DNA of 16,574 nt from Candidatus Thalassarchaeaceae archaeon (lineage in GTDB: Archaea > Thermoplasmatota > Poseidoniia > Poseidoniales > Thalassarchaeaceae). The stretch spans positions 1-16,574 of the forward strand of contig JAQXFF010000106.1 in assembly GCA_029250425.1 (NCBI GenBank). The letters are read 5' to 3'. Below the pieces are notes generated by a model. That model searched no databases. It was not told the origin of the DNA and was given only the letters and a program-made list of their open reading frames with translations. The position numbers were made by a program, and so were the translations under genes. Shown in pieces: positions 6,580-13,041 of the stretch; the stretch's first letter is position 1; each line of letters begins with the position of its first letter.

Positions 6580-7608
6580 ATGACTGACGAGGCTGTTGAC
6601 GACGATGACGGTTCAGATGAGATGCTGGCAAAGGTGACTGCAGGACCTCCATCAAGTCCGCCCAGTGGGCCACCTAGTGGGCCACCTAGTGGACCGCCTA
6701 GTGGACCACCTGGCCGAGGAACAGGGGGCCGAGCAATGTTCGGCGGAAACGCACCATCCCCCACAGGTCCACCAAATGCACCACCCTCAGCACCTTCAGG
6801 CGCACAATCAATGCACACTGGATCAAGTGTAGTCATAGAGGCGGGACAAGAAAAAATCGAAATTGCCAAGCGAACCGTTGATGGCGATGAGAAGGTGGAA
6901 TTAGAACAATTACGTCAGGAGAATGAAAATCTCAAGCAAGGAATGGCCGCTGCAGGCGAAGTCATTCAAGAGGTGGAGAACCCACCTATGCCTCCTATTG
7001 TTGGCGATGGTTTTGTCGTCCCAGGGGAAATCGTAGGGATGTTTGCTACACTTGGCCGCCAATTGCACAAGGAGAGATTACTTCACGGAACAGCCGGTTC
7101 ATTCAGTCTTCTTTCAACACAATCACCTGGCTTGGTTCACATTACCCGACAAGGTGCTGCACTGGGATTGATGAACGAATCCGACCTCATTACTGGACGG
7201 TTGGGGGACGCCGCTCCAAACCGAGCCAGTGAGGATTGGCAAATCCACAGTGTCGCTTTAGCAATCGCAAGTTTGGAACATGAAGGAAGGGGCGCATGTG
7301 TTCATGTTGCTGCACCTTATGCAACCACGCTGAGCTTGGAAAAAGACCGCTATGCATTGGTTCCAACCGATTTCGAAGGCCACTCCAATTACGGTCGCGC
7401 AACAATCGTTGACGTTCAATACGATGACATGGAAGGTTATCTTGTCGAAATTAAAGAAGCACTCAAACAAACTGGGAACAAGTTGTTTGTTGCCCGTGGC
7501 CATGGCGTGTATGCACTGGGTGCAGATTTGCTGGAAGCATGGGGTCATGCTGCAGCCTTTGAGCACAGTATGCGAATCCTATACCTTAGTGAATTGGCGG
7601 ACCTTTGA
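6580..7608 (+). CDS. Proline-rich/coiled-coil protein with class II aldolase-like domain
   Basis: Three-part protein of 342 residues from ATG 6580. Residues 1-20 are acidic. Residues 21-80 are low-complexity Pro/Gly/Ser with four exact PSGP units, then a charged helical stretch (about 101-131, VELEQLRQENENLKQ) likely to be a coiled coil. From about 148 the sequence resembles the class II aldolase/adducin fold (FucA, AraD): GTAGSFS at 170-176 in place of GTSGNLS, ASEDWQIH at 216-223 keeping the acid of the FucA E73 position, VHVAAPYA at 241-248, and ARGHGV at 305-310. H242 and H308 match two FucA zinc ligands, but the third (H94 in FucA) is Ala244. Metal binding may therefore be altered and the function is open: an aldolase acting differently, or a structural, adducin-like role. 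An in-frame TTG at 6556 is less likely. The promoter box at 6542-6549 suits the ATG. Confidence 0.8.
   Translation: MTDEAVDDDDGSDEMLAKVTAGPPSSPPSGPPSGPPSGPPSGPPGRGTGGRAMFGGNAPSPTGPPNAPPSAPSGAQSMHTGSSVVIEAGQEKIEIAKRTVDGDEKVELEQLRQENENLKQGMAAAGEVIQEVENPPMPPIVGDGFVVPGEIVGMFATLGRQLHKERLLHGTAGSFSLLSTQSPGLVHITRQGAALGLMNESDLITGRLGDAAPNRASEDWQIHSVALAIASLEHEGRGACVHVAAPYATTLSLEKDRYALVPTDFEGHSNYGRATIVDVQYDDMEGYLVEIKEALKQTGNKLFVARGHGVYALGADLLEAWGHAAAFEHSMRILYLSELADL
6661..6708 (+). repeat. Four 12-bp tandem repeats encoding PSGP
   Basis: Four consecutive 12-bp units of consensus CCTAGTGGRCCA (6661-6672, 6673-6684, 6685-6696, 6697-6708) differ at only a few positions and encode PSGP each. They form the core of the proline-rich segment. 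Because the unit length is a multiple of three, copy number could change without shifting the frame, which would vary the length of the flexible linker. Confidence 0.85.
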
Positions 7609-7649
7609 GTTCCGCCACCTTGATTGAGCGTCAACCTCGGCGAAGGCCA

Positions 7650-8243
7650 ATGAGTGACACACCATTGGTCATCGATGTCGTCGATAATGGCGGTCAGTGG
7701 ACACATCGTGAATGGCGCATGTTACGATACCTTGGAGTGGACACTCAAATTATTGGTAATAACACACCAGTCTCTGATCTTCGACAATTAGACGGCTTGA
7801 TTCTATCAGGAGGTGCTGCAAGAGTGGGCCTTACGGGCGAATTGGGTAATTGCGCGGCTTACTTAGAGTTGAATTTACCAATCCTGGGTATTTGCGCAGG
7901 GCACCAATTTATGGCTGGCTTCTATGGAGGTGGTGCATCGGAAGCACCAGCCCCTGAATTTGGTGAAGCAAACATCACGCTGGTCAATGGCGGAGGCAAG
8001 ATATTCGCAGGAACTCCCGATGCGCAAGTCGTTTGGGAATCGCACAATGATGAAGTCAGTGTTCTACCCGAAGGATTCTTCATTACAGCTAGCAGCAAAT
8101 CCTGTGAAGTTCAGGGAATGGAAAATGAATCAGGGGACCGATTTGGCTTGCAATTCCATCCTGAAGTAAATGATTCTGAGTACGGTCAGAACATGTTCCA
8201 AAATTTCATTGAGATATGCAGAGAATCCCGTGATTCCCAGTGA
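7650..8243 (+). CDS. guaAA: GMP synthase glutaminase subunit (GuaA, N-terminal type)
   Basis: Class I glutamine amidotransferase subunit that hydrolyses glutamine and passes ammonia to the separate ATP-pyrophosphatase subunit, which converts XMP to GMP. Split GMP synthase is typical of archaea. From ATG 7650 (197 residues; archaeal subunits are about 185-200) the family features are VDNGGQWTHREWRMLRYLG at 11-29, LSGG at 52-55, GNCAAYLEL at 66-74, and GICAGHQF at 80-87 with nucleophile C82. WESHNDEV follows at 129-136, and QFHPEV at 168-173 holds H170 and E172 of the triad. The frame is open to a TTG at 7605 overlapping the previous stop, but ATG 7650 begins just before the conserved VIDVVDNGGQ. 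The synthetase subunit is not in the window. It sits 41 bases after the aldolase-like gene, with no promoter evident, so co-transcription is plausible. Confidence 0.95.
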   Translation: MSDTPLVIDVVDNGGQWTHREWRMLRYLGVDTQIIGNNTPVSDLRQLDGLILSGGAARVGLTGELGNCAAYLELNLPILGICAGHQFMAGFYGGGASEAPAPEFGEANITLVNGGGKIFAGTPDAQVVWESHNDEVSVLPEGFFITASSKSCEVQGMENESGDRFGLQFHPEVNDSEYGQNMFQNFIEICRESRDSQ

Positions 8244-8252
8244 TTCATGGAC

Positions 8253-8260
8253 TTTTATCG
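8253..8260 (+). promoter_or_regulatory. Possible TATA box for rpoP
   Basis: TTTTATCG lies in the 67-base gap between guaA and rpoP, about 54 bases before the rpoP ATG. Transcription would then begin near 8282 and leave a leader of about 28 bases, long enough to hold the purine-rich GGAGAGGTAGGT (8288-8299), whose AGGT core lies 11 bases from the start. Confidence 0.4.
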
Positions 8261-8310
8261 ACTTCTCATAGGCGACGGCTTCAAATGGGAGAGGTAGGTC
8301 GGCGAATTCG

Positions 8311-8460
8311 ATGGCTAAGACGGTTACCTACAAGTGTCTGCGTTGTGGACACATCGATGAATTTGAGGGTACACGAACTGGAATTGCATGCAAGGCATGC
8401 GGATTCCGAATTTTTACCAAGCCACGACGTCAGGGTCACAAAACCCTAGATGCGATTTGA
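8311..8460 (+). CDS. rpoP: DNA-directed RNA polymerase subunit P (Rpo12/RpoP)
   Basis: Small zinc-ribbon subunit of archaeal RNA polymerase, homologue of eukaryotic Rpb12/ABC10-alpha; it helps join the large subunits during assembly. The 49-residue protein has CxxC pairs in the order YKCLRCGH at residues 7-14 and ACKACGFRI at 26-34, followed by the basic tail FTKPRRQG that matches the family's YRILYKKRP ending. Four cysteines bind one zinc. The start ATG 8311 follows a purine-rich leader with an AGGT core 11 bases upstream. It lies between the guaA glutaminase and an RFC-like ATPase, all in one direction. The length is typical. In another frame the same stretch gives a meaningless longer reading frame (8240-8449), which should not be annotated. 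Confidence 0.93.
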   Translation: MAKTVTYKCLRCGHIDEFEGTRTGIACKACGFRIFTKPRRQGHKTLDAI

Positions 8461-8500
8461 AGCGTCTTGTTGAAAGACTGCGACATTCTCGCTGTTGTTG

Positions 8501-9637
8501 ATGGCCTCGTGGCTCTCCACTCACGCACCCAAACGGTTTGACACATTGGCTGTGCCTGAACAAATTCGTGACCAATTCATTCGAGCCAGTTCAACTGGCG
8601 ACCCGCCACATTTACTGATTACAGGACCCGCTGGTGTCGGCAAAACTGCTGCATGGCGCCTTGTTGCCCGCCAAGTATTGGGACCGGGGTGGAAATCAAC
8701 CTGCCACATCTTACAAGCTCGAGATTTATCACGCCAGGCGGGAGCAATGAAAACCTTCGAGGAATTTTTGCGACCCGCTGGTCTACATTCATCAGACACT
8801 TTAGCAAGTCGAACAAGTCTCGACGCATTTGATCGAAATATGTGGACTGGCGATGTTGGCGAAGCACCTTGTGGAGAGGAGACCCAAATTGAATTTGGCC
8901 GCGCACCAGTCAGCCGACTAATCGTCATTGAAGATGCGGATCACTTGGGCGCCCGACGTCAACCCTACCTTCGACGTATGATGGAATCAGAGTCACACAC
9001 GACACGCTTCATTTTCACTGCACGCGCACCCAGTCGAATCATTGACGCTCTGAGAAGCCGAATGCAACATATTCGAATTCCACCAATTCATTCGGACGAA
9101 GTAGTCGCAACAATTCGTAAAGTAGCCTCCTTGGAAAACATCACCCTCGCCGAAGGTATGCCCGAAGACATTGCACACATTGCTGATGGGAATTTGCGGA
9201 AAGCATTGTTCACAACTGAATTACTGGCCCGCCGCCAAATGACAGGTGAAAGAAACAGACTTTACGAGGTGGTTTCAGCAAGTACGTTACAACATGCCCG
9301 GCGCATGATCGAGTTGGCCCTTCGGGGTCGAGTCATAGAATGGCGCTGGGAAAAGCAAGGAGGCCGCAACGTCAAGACATTGGAAGGAGCCATGGGTCAA
9401 TTGGATGAGATGATGGGCGTACATGCGCTGGATGCAGAAGACATTGTTCATCAAATCCATATGGAACTTGTCGGCAATCGCCTCATGCTCCCCCCTCCTT
9501 TACGAAACGAAATGCTCGACGCCCTTGCCGAATGCGATACATCCCTGCGACGAACAGTCCACCCTCGAATTCAGATTGAACATTTTTTGCACCAAGTTTC
9601 AGCCGCAGGCCGTCATCATGGATTGGCCCTGAATTAA
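8501..9637 (+). CDS. Replication factor C small-subunit-like AAA+ ATPase
   Basis: AAA+ protein of the clamp-loader family, probably a subunit of the RFC complex that loads PCNA. From ATG 8501 (378 residues; archaeal RFC small subunits are about 315-330): FDTLAVPEQIRDQF at 13-26 resembling the RFC start, Walker A GPAGVGKT at 42-49, and a longer than usual insert (about 65-138). Walker B is LIVIEDADHL at 140-149, then RFIFTARAPSRIID at 169-182 and RSRM at 185-188, where RFC has SRC with the arginine finger. GNLRKAL follows in the lid domain, then a helical C-terminal collar region. Walker B carries Glu-Asp instead of Asp-Glu, and sensor 1 lacks the usual Asn, so ATP hydrolysis may be weak. The lid resembles the eukaryotic subunit with a non-canonical Walker B (human RFC3). 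TTG starts at 8495 and 8498 are less likely. Confidence 0.85.
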   Translation: MASWLSTHAPKRFDTLAVPEQIRDQFIRASSTGDPPHLLITGPAGVGKTAAWRLVARQVLGPGWKSTCHILQARDLSRQAGAMKTFEEFLRPAGLHSSDTLASRTSLDAFDRNMWTGDVGEAPCGEETQIEFGRAPVSRLIVIEDADHLGARRQPYLRRMMESESHTTRFIFTARAPSRIIDALRSRMQHIRIPPIHSDEVVATIRKVASLENITLAEGMPEDIAHIADGNLRKALFTTELLARRQMTGERNRLYEVVSASTLQHARRMIELALRGRVIEWRWEKQGGRNVKTLEGAMGQLDEMMGVHALDAEDIVHQIHMELVGNRLMLPPPLRNEMLDALAECDTSLRRTVHPRIQIEHFLHQVSAAGRHHGLALN

Positions 9638-9647
9638 GCAATATAAG

Positions 9648-9721
9648 CGGGCGCGGCAGGATTTGAACCCACGGAACCCGGCTTAGGAGGCCGGTGCAAT
9701 ATCCAGCTATGCGACGCGCCC
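9648..9721 (-). tRNA. tRNA-Arg (CCT)
   Basis: Minus-strand cloverleaf of 74 bases. The acceptor GGGCGCG pairs fully with CGCGCCC. The anticodon stem CCGGC/GCCGG holds the loop CTCCTAA, giving anticodon CCT, which reads AGG (arginine). The T arm GTGGG-TTCAAAT-CCTGC contains G-T wobble pairs. The discriminator is G. The next three bases in the tRNA direction are CTT, so CCA is not encoded and must be added after transcription, unlike tRNA-Asp in this window. No intron. It lies antisense between the RFC-like gene and the membrane-protein gene. I see no clear TATA box upstream of its 5' end. Confidence 0.94.
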
Positions 9722-9778
9722 ACCCATCCCTCTTGCTCGACATTCAAGGAGGTTACGGCAGCATCAAGCGTCATCCTG

Positions 9779-11317
9779 ATGACCTATCACCACCTCACCT
9801 ACACTGTTACGATGCAGAATGATGACGGTGGTGTAATTCTCCCTCGCCCCTATGGTGAAGCTTTCGATCTTGACGACGGCTTGGATGAATTAATCGCAAG
9901 TCGCCTTAACAGAATGGAAAAGTGGCGTAGATTTTGGGGGCGTTTGGCAAACACTTGGTTCTTCACCCTCATCCGTAATATGATACCCACACTGGCTATT
10001 TTCACCGCGGTTGCAGTGATGGCCCTTCCGGACAAAGTAGACCCCTCAGTTGCTGCCTTTGTATCAGCGTCCCTGACACTCTTTTTCATCAGCCCATCGG
10101 TTATAACGAGTAATTTTTCACTCTGGGTGGGGCTAGATCGACTAGGTGCTCGGGGCAGAACCAGAGATGAACAGGATAGCAGCATCGAGAGGATTCTGAA
10201 TACACTCACTGAATCACGATTACATGAACATATGCGATTTAGCAATCTACTTGCGTATTCTTTCTTACTTTGGCTGGCTGACCGATTCCCACTTGGTGAC
10301 GAAACTCGCGGCCTTCTTTTGGTGGGAAGCGTCCTCACCGCCAGTATCGCAGTTGCCCACTCGATTTTGGTAGAACGGCGGACGCCAAACCATTCTGATG
10401 ACTTACCGTTCCTTGTCCATCATGCCCCCAGTCAACACAAGAGTACTCTACAAGACCCTTTGACTGAGATTTTGGTTGCACACCTTGATCCAGAAAGTGC
10501 CAGCCGATTTACCCTGTGGAAGCAAAGTATTGTTGGTAATTTTACCAAGAAGAAGAACACCAATCAATCGATTGAACACATTTTACATCTCGTTTATTTG
10601 CACGGGCAGAATATGATTTCACACAATCAATTGATTCAAGAATTTGAAAAATTAGTGGGTCCGAAAAAGGTCAAGGATTCAATTCTTGAAAACCCTCACC
10701 TCGACCTCCCAACATTATCCCGATTGATGGGGCATACACGAGCCTGGCAAAGCGATTTGTTTCGACAGATGGATCGACTTCAATTCGGCCTCATGGATCA
10801 CAACGAATCAATCGCAGGGCACTCTTGGAGGCTTGATGCAAGCCTTCCACTTCGGTGCGGTGAGTCACGTGGAGACTTGTTTGTAATGGTCAACAATTTG
10901 GGATCTAAATCAACTCCGATTGAACTTGAAGTTCATGTCCCCGATGGTCAACCATCTAGGCAAAGATTCCGCCTTACACCCGTGCCGATGACACCACCTG
11001 ATCACCCCTTGCCCATGTGGTCAAATGATGAAGAAGACGTTGTTACATGGCTCAGCAATTTGGTTGGCACCGCTCATGTACTGTGGCTCGGAGTCGCTTG
11101 GGCAGACGATATCGAAGGCCGACGACCAATTCGAATTACAATTAGGCATGTCGATGGCCAAACAATCAGTTCAGATACACTGTGGACTCATGTCCATCCA
11201 CGTTCGAGCGGTGGGGAATCTCTTCGACGCCGCATGGGCGTTGCTCGTACTGTTGCTCGTCGCTGGCAAAATCAGGCCCTGACTCATTCTGATCGTTCAA
11301 AATTCATCGCACCGTAG
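9779..11317 (+). CDS. Uncharacterized four-helix membrane protein with beta-rich C-terminal domain
   Basis: I do not recognise this 512-residue protein. An N-terminal polar stretch with an acidic/basic segment (30-56) precedes two hydrophobic segments at about 68-84 and 91-110, a charged loop, and two more at about 155-168 and 178-197, consistent with four membrane helices. A soluble region of mixed charge follows (about 200-345). Residues about 346-480 contain alternating hydrophobic strands (LFVMVNNLGS, IELEVHVPDG, VLWLGVAW, IRITIRHVDG) that suggest an Ig-like or CARDB-like beta sandwich, and the tail is basic. The start is uncertain: ATG 9779 or ATG 9812. An AAGGAGG lies about 30 bases upstream of 9779, too far for a standard ribosome binding site. 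It could be a membrane-anchored scaffold; no catalytic motif is visible. It is flanked by tRNA-Arg and the flavoprotein gene. Confidence 0.8.
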   Translation: MTYHHLTYTVTMQNDDGGVILPRPYGEAFDLDDGLDELIASRLNRMEKWRRFWGRLANTWFFTLIRNMIPTLAIFTAVAVMALPDKVDPSVAAFVSASLTLFFISPSVITSNFSLWVGLDRLGARGRTRDEQDSSIERILNTLTESRLHEHMRFSNLLAYSFLLWLADRFPLGDETRGLLLVGSVLTASIAVAHSILVERRTPNHSDDLPFLVHHAPSQHKSTLQDPLTEILVAHLDPESASRFTLWKQSIVGNFTKKKNTNQSIEHILHLVYLHGQNMISHNQLIQEFEKLVGPKKVKDSILENPHLDLPTLSRLMGHTRAWQSDLFRQMDRLQFGLMDHNESIAGHSWRLDASLPLRCGESRGDLFVMVNNLGSKSTPIELEVHVPDGQPSRQRFRLTPVPMTPPDHPLPMWSNDEEDVVTWLSNLVGTAHVLWLGVAWADDIEGRRPIRITIRHVDGQTISSDTLWTHVHPRSSGGESLRRRMGVARTVARRWQNQALTHSDRSKFIAP

Positions 11318-11336
11318 GTGCGAGAGGGTTAGGGAT

Positions 11337-11363
11337 GCATCAGAGGGGGTGCGTTTATGATGC
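11337..11363. repeat. Hyphenated inverted repeat upstream of the flavoprotein gene
   Basis: GCATCA at 11337-11342 and TGATGC at 11358-11363 are perfect inverted copies separated by 15 bases. The right arm overlaps the TATA-like TTTATGAT at 11354-11361. The arrangement would suit an operator for a dimeric repressor or a weak hairpin after the preceding gene; there is no T-tract. Six-base arms could arise by chance. Confidence 0.3.
11354..11361 (+). promoter_or_regulatory. TATA-like box of the flavoprotein gene
   Basis: TTTATGAT is centred about 39 bases before the ATG at 11397. Transcription starting about 26 bases downstream would give a leader of about 13 bases carrying the strong AGGTGA ribosome binding site at 11387-11392, four bases from the start codon. 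Confidence 0.45.
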
Positions 11364-11386
11364 CCCTTCAATTGGACAAGACCGTT

Positions 11387-11392
11387 AGGTGA
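11387..11392 (+). promoter_or_regulatory. Shine-Dalgarno of the flavoprotein gene
   Basis: AGGTGA followed by AATC and the ATG at 11397. This is a full match to the archaeal anti-Shine-Dalgarno core with short spacing, and it decides the start. Confidence 0.6.
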
Positions 11393-11396
11393 AATC

Positions 11397-12989
11397 ATGC
11401 AGGCATGGGATGTAGTCATCGTTGGCGGCAGTATTGCTTCGTTACGGGCTGCAATTGCAGCATCTGATGCAGGCGCGACAACAACTGTCTTGAGTTCTGC
11501 AGCCTCTTCAGCATACGTCGACGATGCCATGAGTTGTGGCTTAGCAACATCCTCTGGCGAGGCAGACCCCTCGACACATGCGGCTGACACACTCCGAGTG
11601 GGGGCAGATTTGTGCGAAACAGATGTTGTCGCACAGTCTACAAATTCTGCGGTATCTTACCTTGCAGAATTAGAGAAGTGGGGACTTAATGTTCGACGTA
11701 ATCGAAGGGGCACTCCGCACCTTGGGCAATTACCAGGGCAATCCAACCCGCGTACGGCAAGTACTGGCGACTCTACTCTTCGCGAGGTCCGTTCAATATT
11801 AGAGGAACAATGTATCAAGCGAAACATTCCACGTAGAGGGGATGTAGAAATTCTCAACATCGTGATGGACGGTGATCGGGCTACTGGTCTCATCGCATTA
11901 GATGTCCAAACGGGTGAGATTTTTGGAATTCAAGCCAAGTCAATTTTATTGGCGGGTTCCGGTTTTCAAAGCGCTTGGAATGGCGATGGTATTGCAATGG
12001 GCACCGCAGCATCACTTGCATTGCGTTCAGACATCCCTCTTGCAGATCTTGAGTTCACATCTATGCACCCATTAACTGTCGCTGAAACATCCTTCTGTAT
12101 TCCATTAGATGTTCTAGGCTCAGGGGGAATTGTCAACGGCGCCGATGGCCAACCAATGGCTACAGAAGCGGGACCCGATGCTCTAGCTCATTCGATTATC
12201 GAGGCCGGTGGTGCTTCATTAGATCTCACTGGAATTTCACGCGATGATTCACCGTGGTTTGCAGGAATTGCAAGGTCATTATCATCGCGTTGTGGAATTG
12301 ATTGTACAATCGAATCAATCCCATTAATGCCAATCGTTGGACCGACCATTGGCGGAATTCCCACCAATGCATCGGGGCAAGCGATTAACCGGGCATGGGA
12401 TGCACCTCTGCAGGGACTTTTCGCAGCAGGTGATGCTGCTTGTTCTGGATTACATGGTGCGGCATTGAACAGCGGAGATCACCTATTGGGTGCAATTTCC
12501 AGCGGAGCAACTGCAGGTTCGACAGCAGCAACACACGCTCACTCTACCAAGCACTCGGCATCAACTGCAATTTCAGTTGCATTATCTGAAGCACACCATT
12601 CCCACGATGCAATGTTGACAGAAGCTGGATCCGAAGGGGTCAGTCCCGGGGCAGTTCAGTCAAGTTTAGCCAACACCATGCGGACCCACATGGGCATAGA
12701 GCGCGATGCAGCCGGCTTATCCAGTGCCTCATCTAAAATCCAGGAACTCCGCGAAATTAATTTGAGCATTAGCGACGGAAGCCCAGTAATGAATACAGAA
12801 ATGGTTTCCATGATTCGAACACAGGGTTTGTTGTCAGTTGCATCCGCAGCAGTATCGGCAGCTCTGGCACGAGAAGAAAGCCGCGGCACCCATGTACGAA
12901 CAGATTACCCAAAGACCCTCGCCAAACTCGCAAAGCACTCACTCTCCAGTGGCGATGGTACCGTTGCCAACCTCAAACTACGCAACTGA
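11397..12989 (+). CDS. Divergent SdhA/FrdA-like FAD-binding protein with altered active site
   Basis: Flavoprotein of the succinate dehydrogenase/fumarate reductase superfamily (530 residues; SdhA about 570-640). Recognisable blocks in order: nucleotide-binding start DVVIVGG at 5-11, GQSNPRTASTGD at 114-125, NGDGIAMGTAA at 195-205, LADLEFTSMHP at 215-225, GGIPTNASGQ at 319-328, GLFAAGDAACSGLHGA at 340-355, then SdhA-like capping and C-terminal regions (NTEMVSMIRTQGLLSVASAAVSAAL, EESRGTH). By my alignment to E. coli SdhA, only the H242 equivalent (H224) remains. The proton-shuttle Arg (R286) is in GSGG, H354 is Gly315 and R399 is Leu357. The histidine for covalent FAD is absent, and the first glycine motif reads GGSIAS, with two Gly-to-Ser changes. 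No SdhB, C or D gene is nearby. It is probably a paralogue with another activity, possibly not a dehydrogenase. Confidence 0.85.
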   Translation: MQAWDVVIVGGSIASLRAAIAASDAGATTTVLSSAASSAYVDDAMSCGLATSSGEADPSTHAADTLRVGADLCETDVVAQSTNSAVSYLAELEKWGLNVRRNRRGTPHLGQLPGQSNPRTASTGDSTLREVRSILEEQCIKRNIPRRGDVEILNIVMDGDRATGLIALDVQTGEIFGIQAKSILLAGSGFQSAWNGDGIAMGTAASLALRSDIPLADLEFTSMHPLTVAETSFCIPLDVLGSGGIVNGADGQPMATEAGPDALAHSIIEAGGASLDLTGISRDDSPWFAGIARSLSSRCGIDCTIESIPLMPIVGPTIGGIPTNASGQAINRAWDAPLQGLFAAGDAACSGLHGAALNSGDHLLGAISSGATAGSTAATHAHSTKHSASTAISVALSEAHHSHDAMLTEAGSEGVSPGAVQSSLANTMRTHMGIERDAAGLSSASSKIQELREINLSISDGSPVMNTEMVSMIRTQGLLSVASAAVSAALAREESRGTHVRTDYPKTLAKLAKHSLSSGDGTVANLKLRN

Positions 12990-13041
12990 ACACATCATTG
13001 TGGTAGCCAATGATAAGAGGCGAAGACACCTCCGTCTAAAC

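Noticed and set aside
6655..6715. CRISPR-like short repeats
   Set aside because: The units are contiguous 12-mers without spacers, in frame within a coding region. They encode a proline-rich linker.
6507..6869. Pro/Gly-rich open frame on the minus strand
   Set aside because: It is the antisense reading of the 12-bp repeats of the aldolase-like gene and also runs into tRNA-Asp. Its repetitive sequence follows from the repeats.
8240..8449. A 69-residue open frame covering rpoP in another frame
   Set aside because: The frame at 8311-8460 has the paired cysteines and tail of Rpo12 and a purine-rich leader. The longer frame has no recognisable feature.
6441..9721. tRNA genes as integration sites for a mobile element
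   Set aside because: There is no integrase, no duplicated tRNA 3' end and no change in gene style next to either tRNA.
12838..13041. Upstream in-frame extension of the FG-GAP lipoprotein
   Set aside because: It overlaps the end of the flavoprotein gene by about 150 bases and would place 68 polar residues before a clear lipoprotein signal peptide. ATG 13042 is the sensible start.
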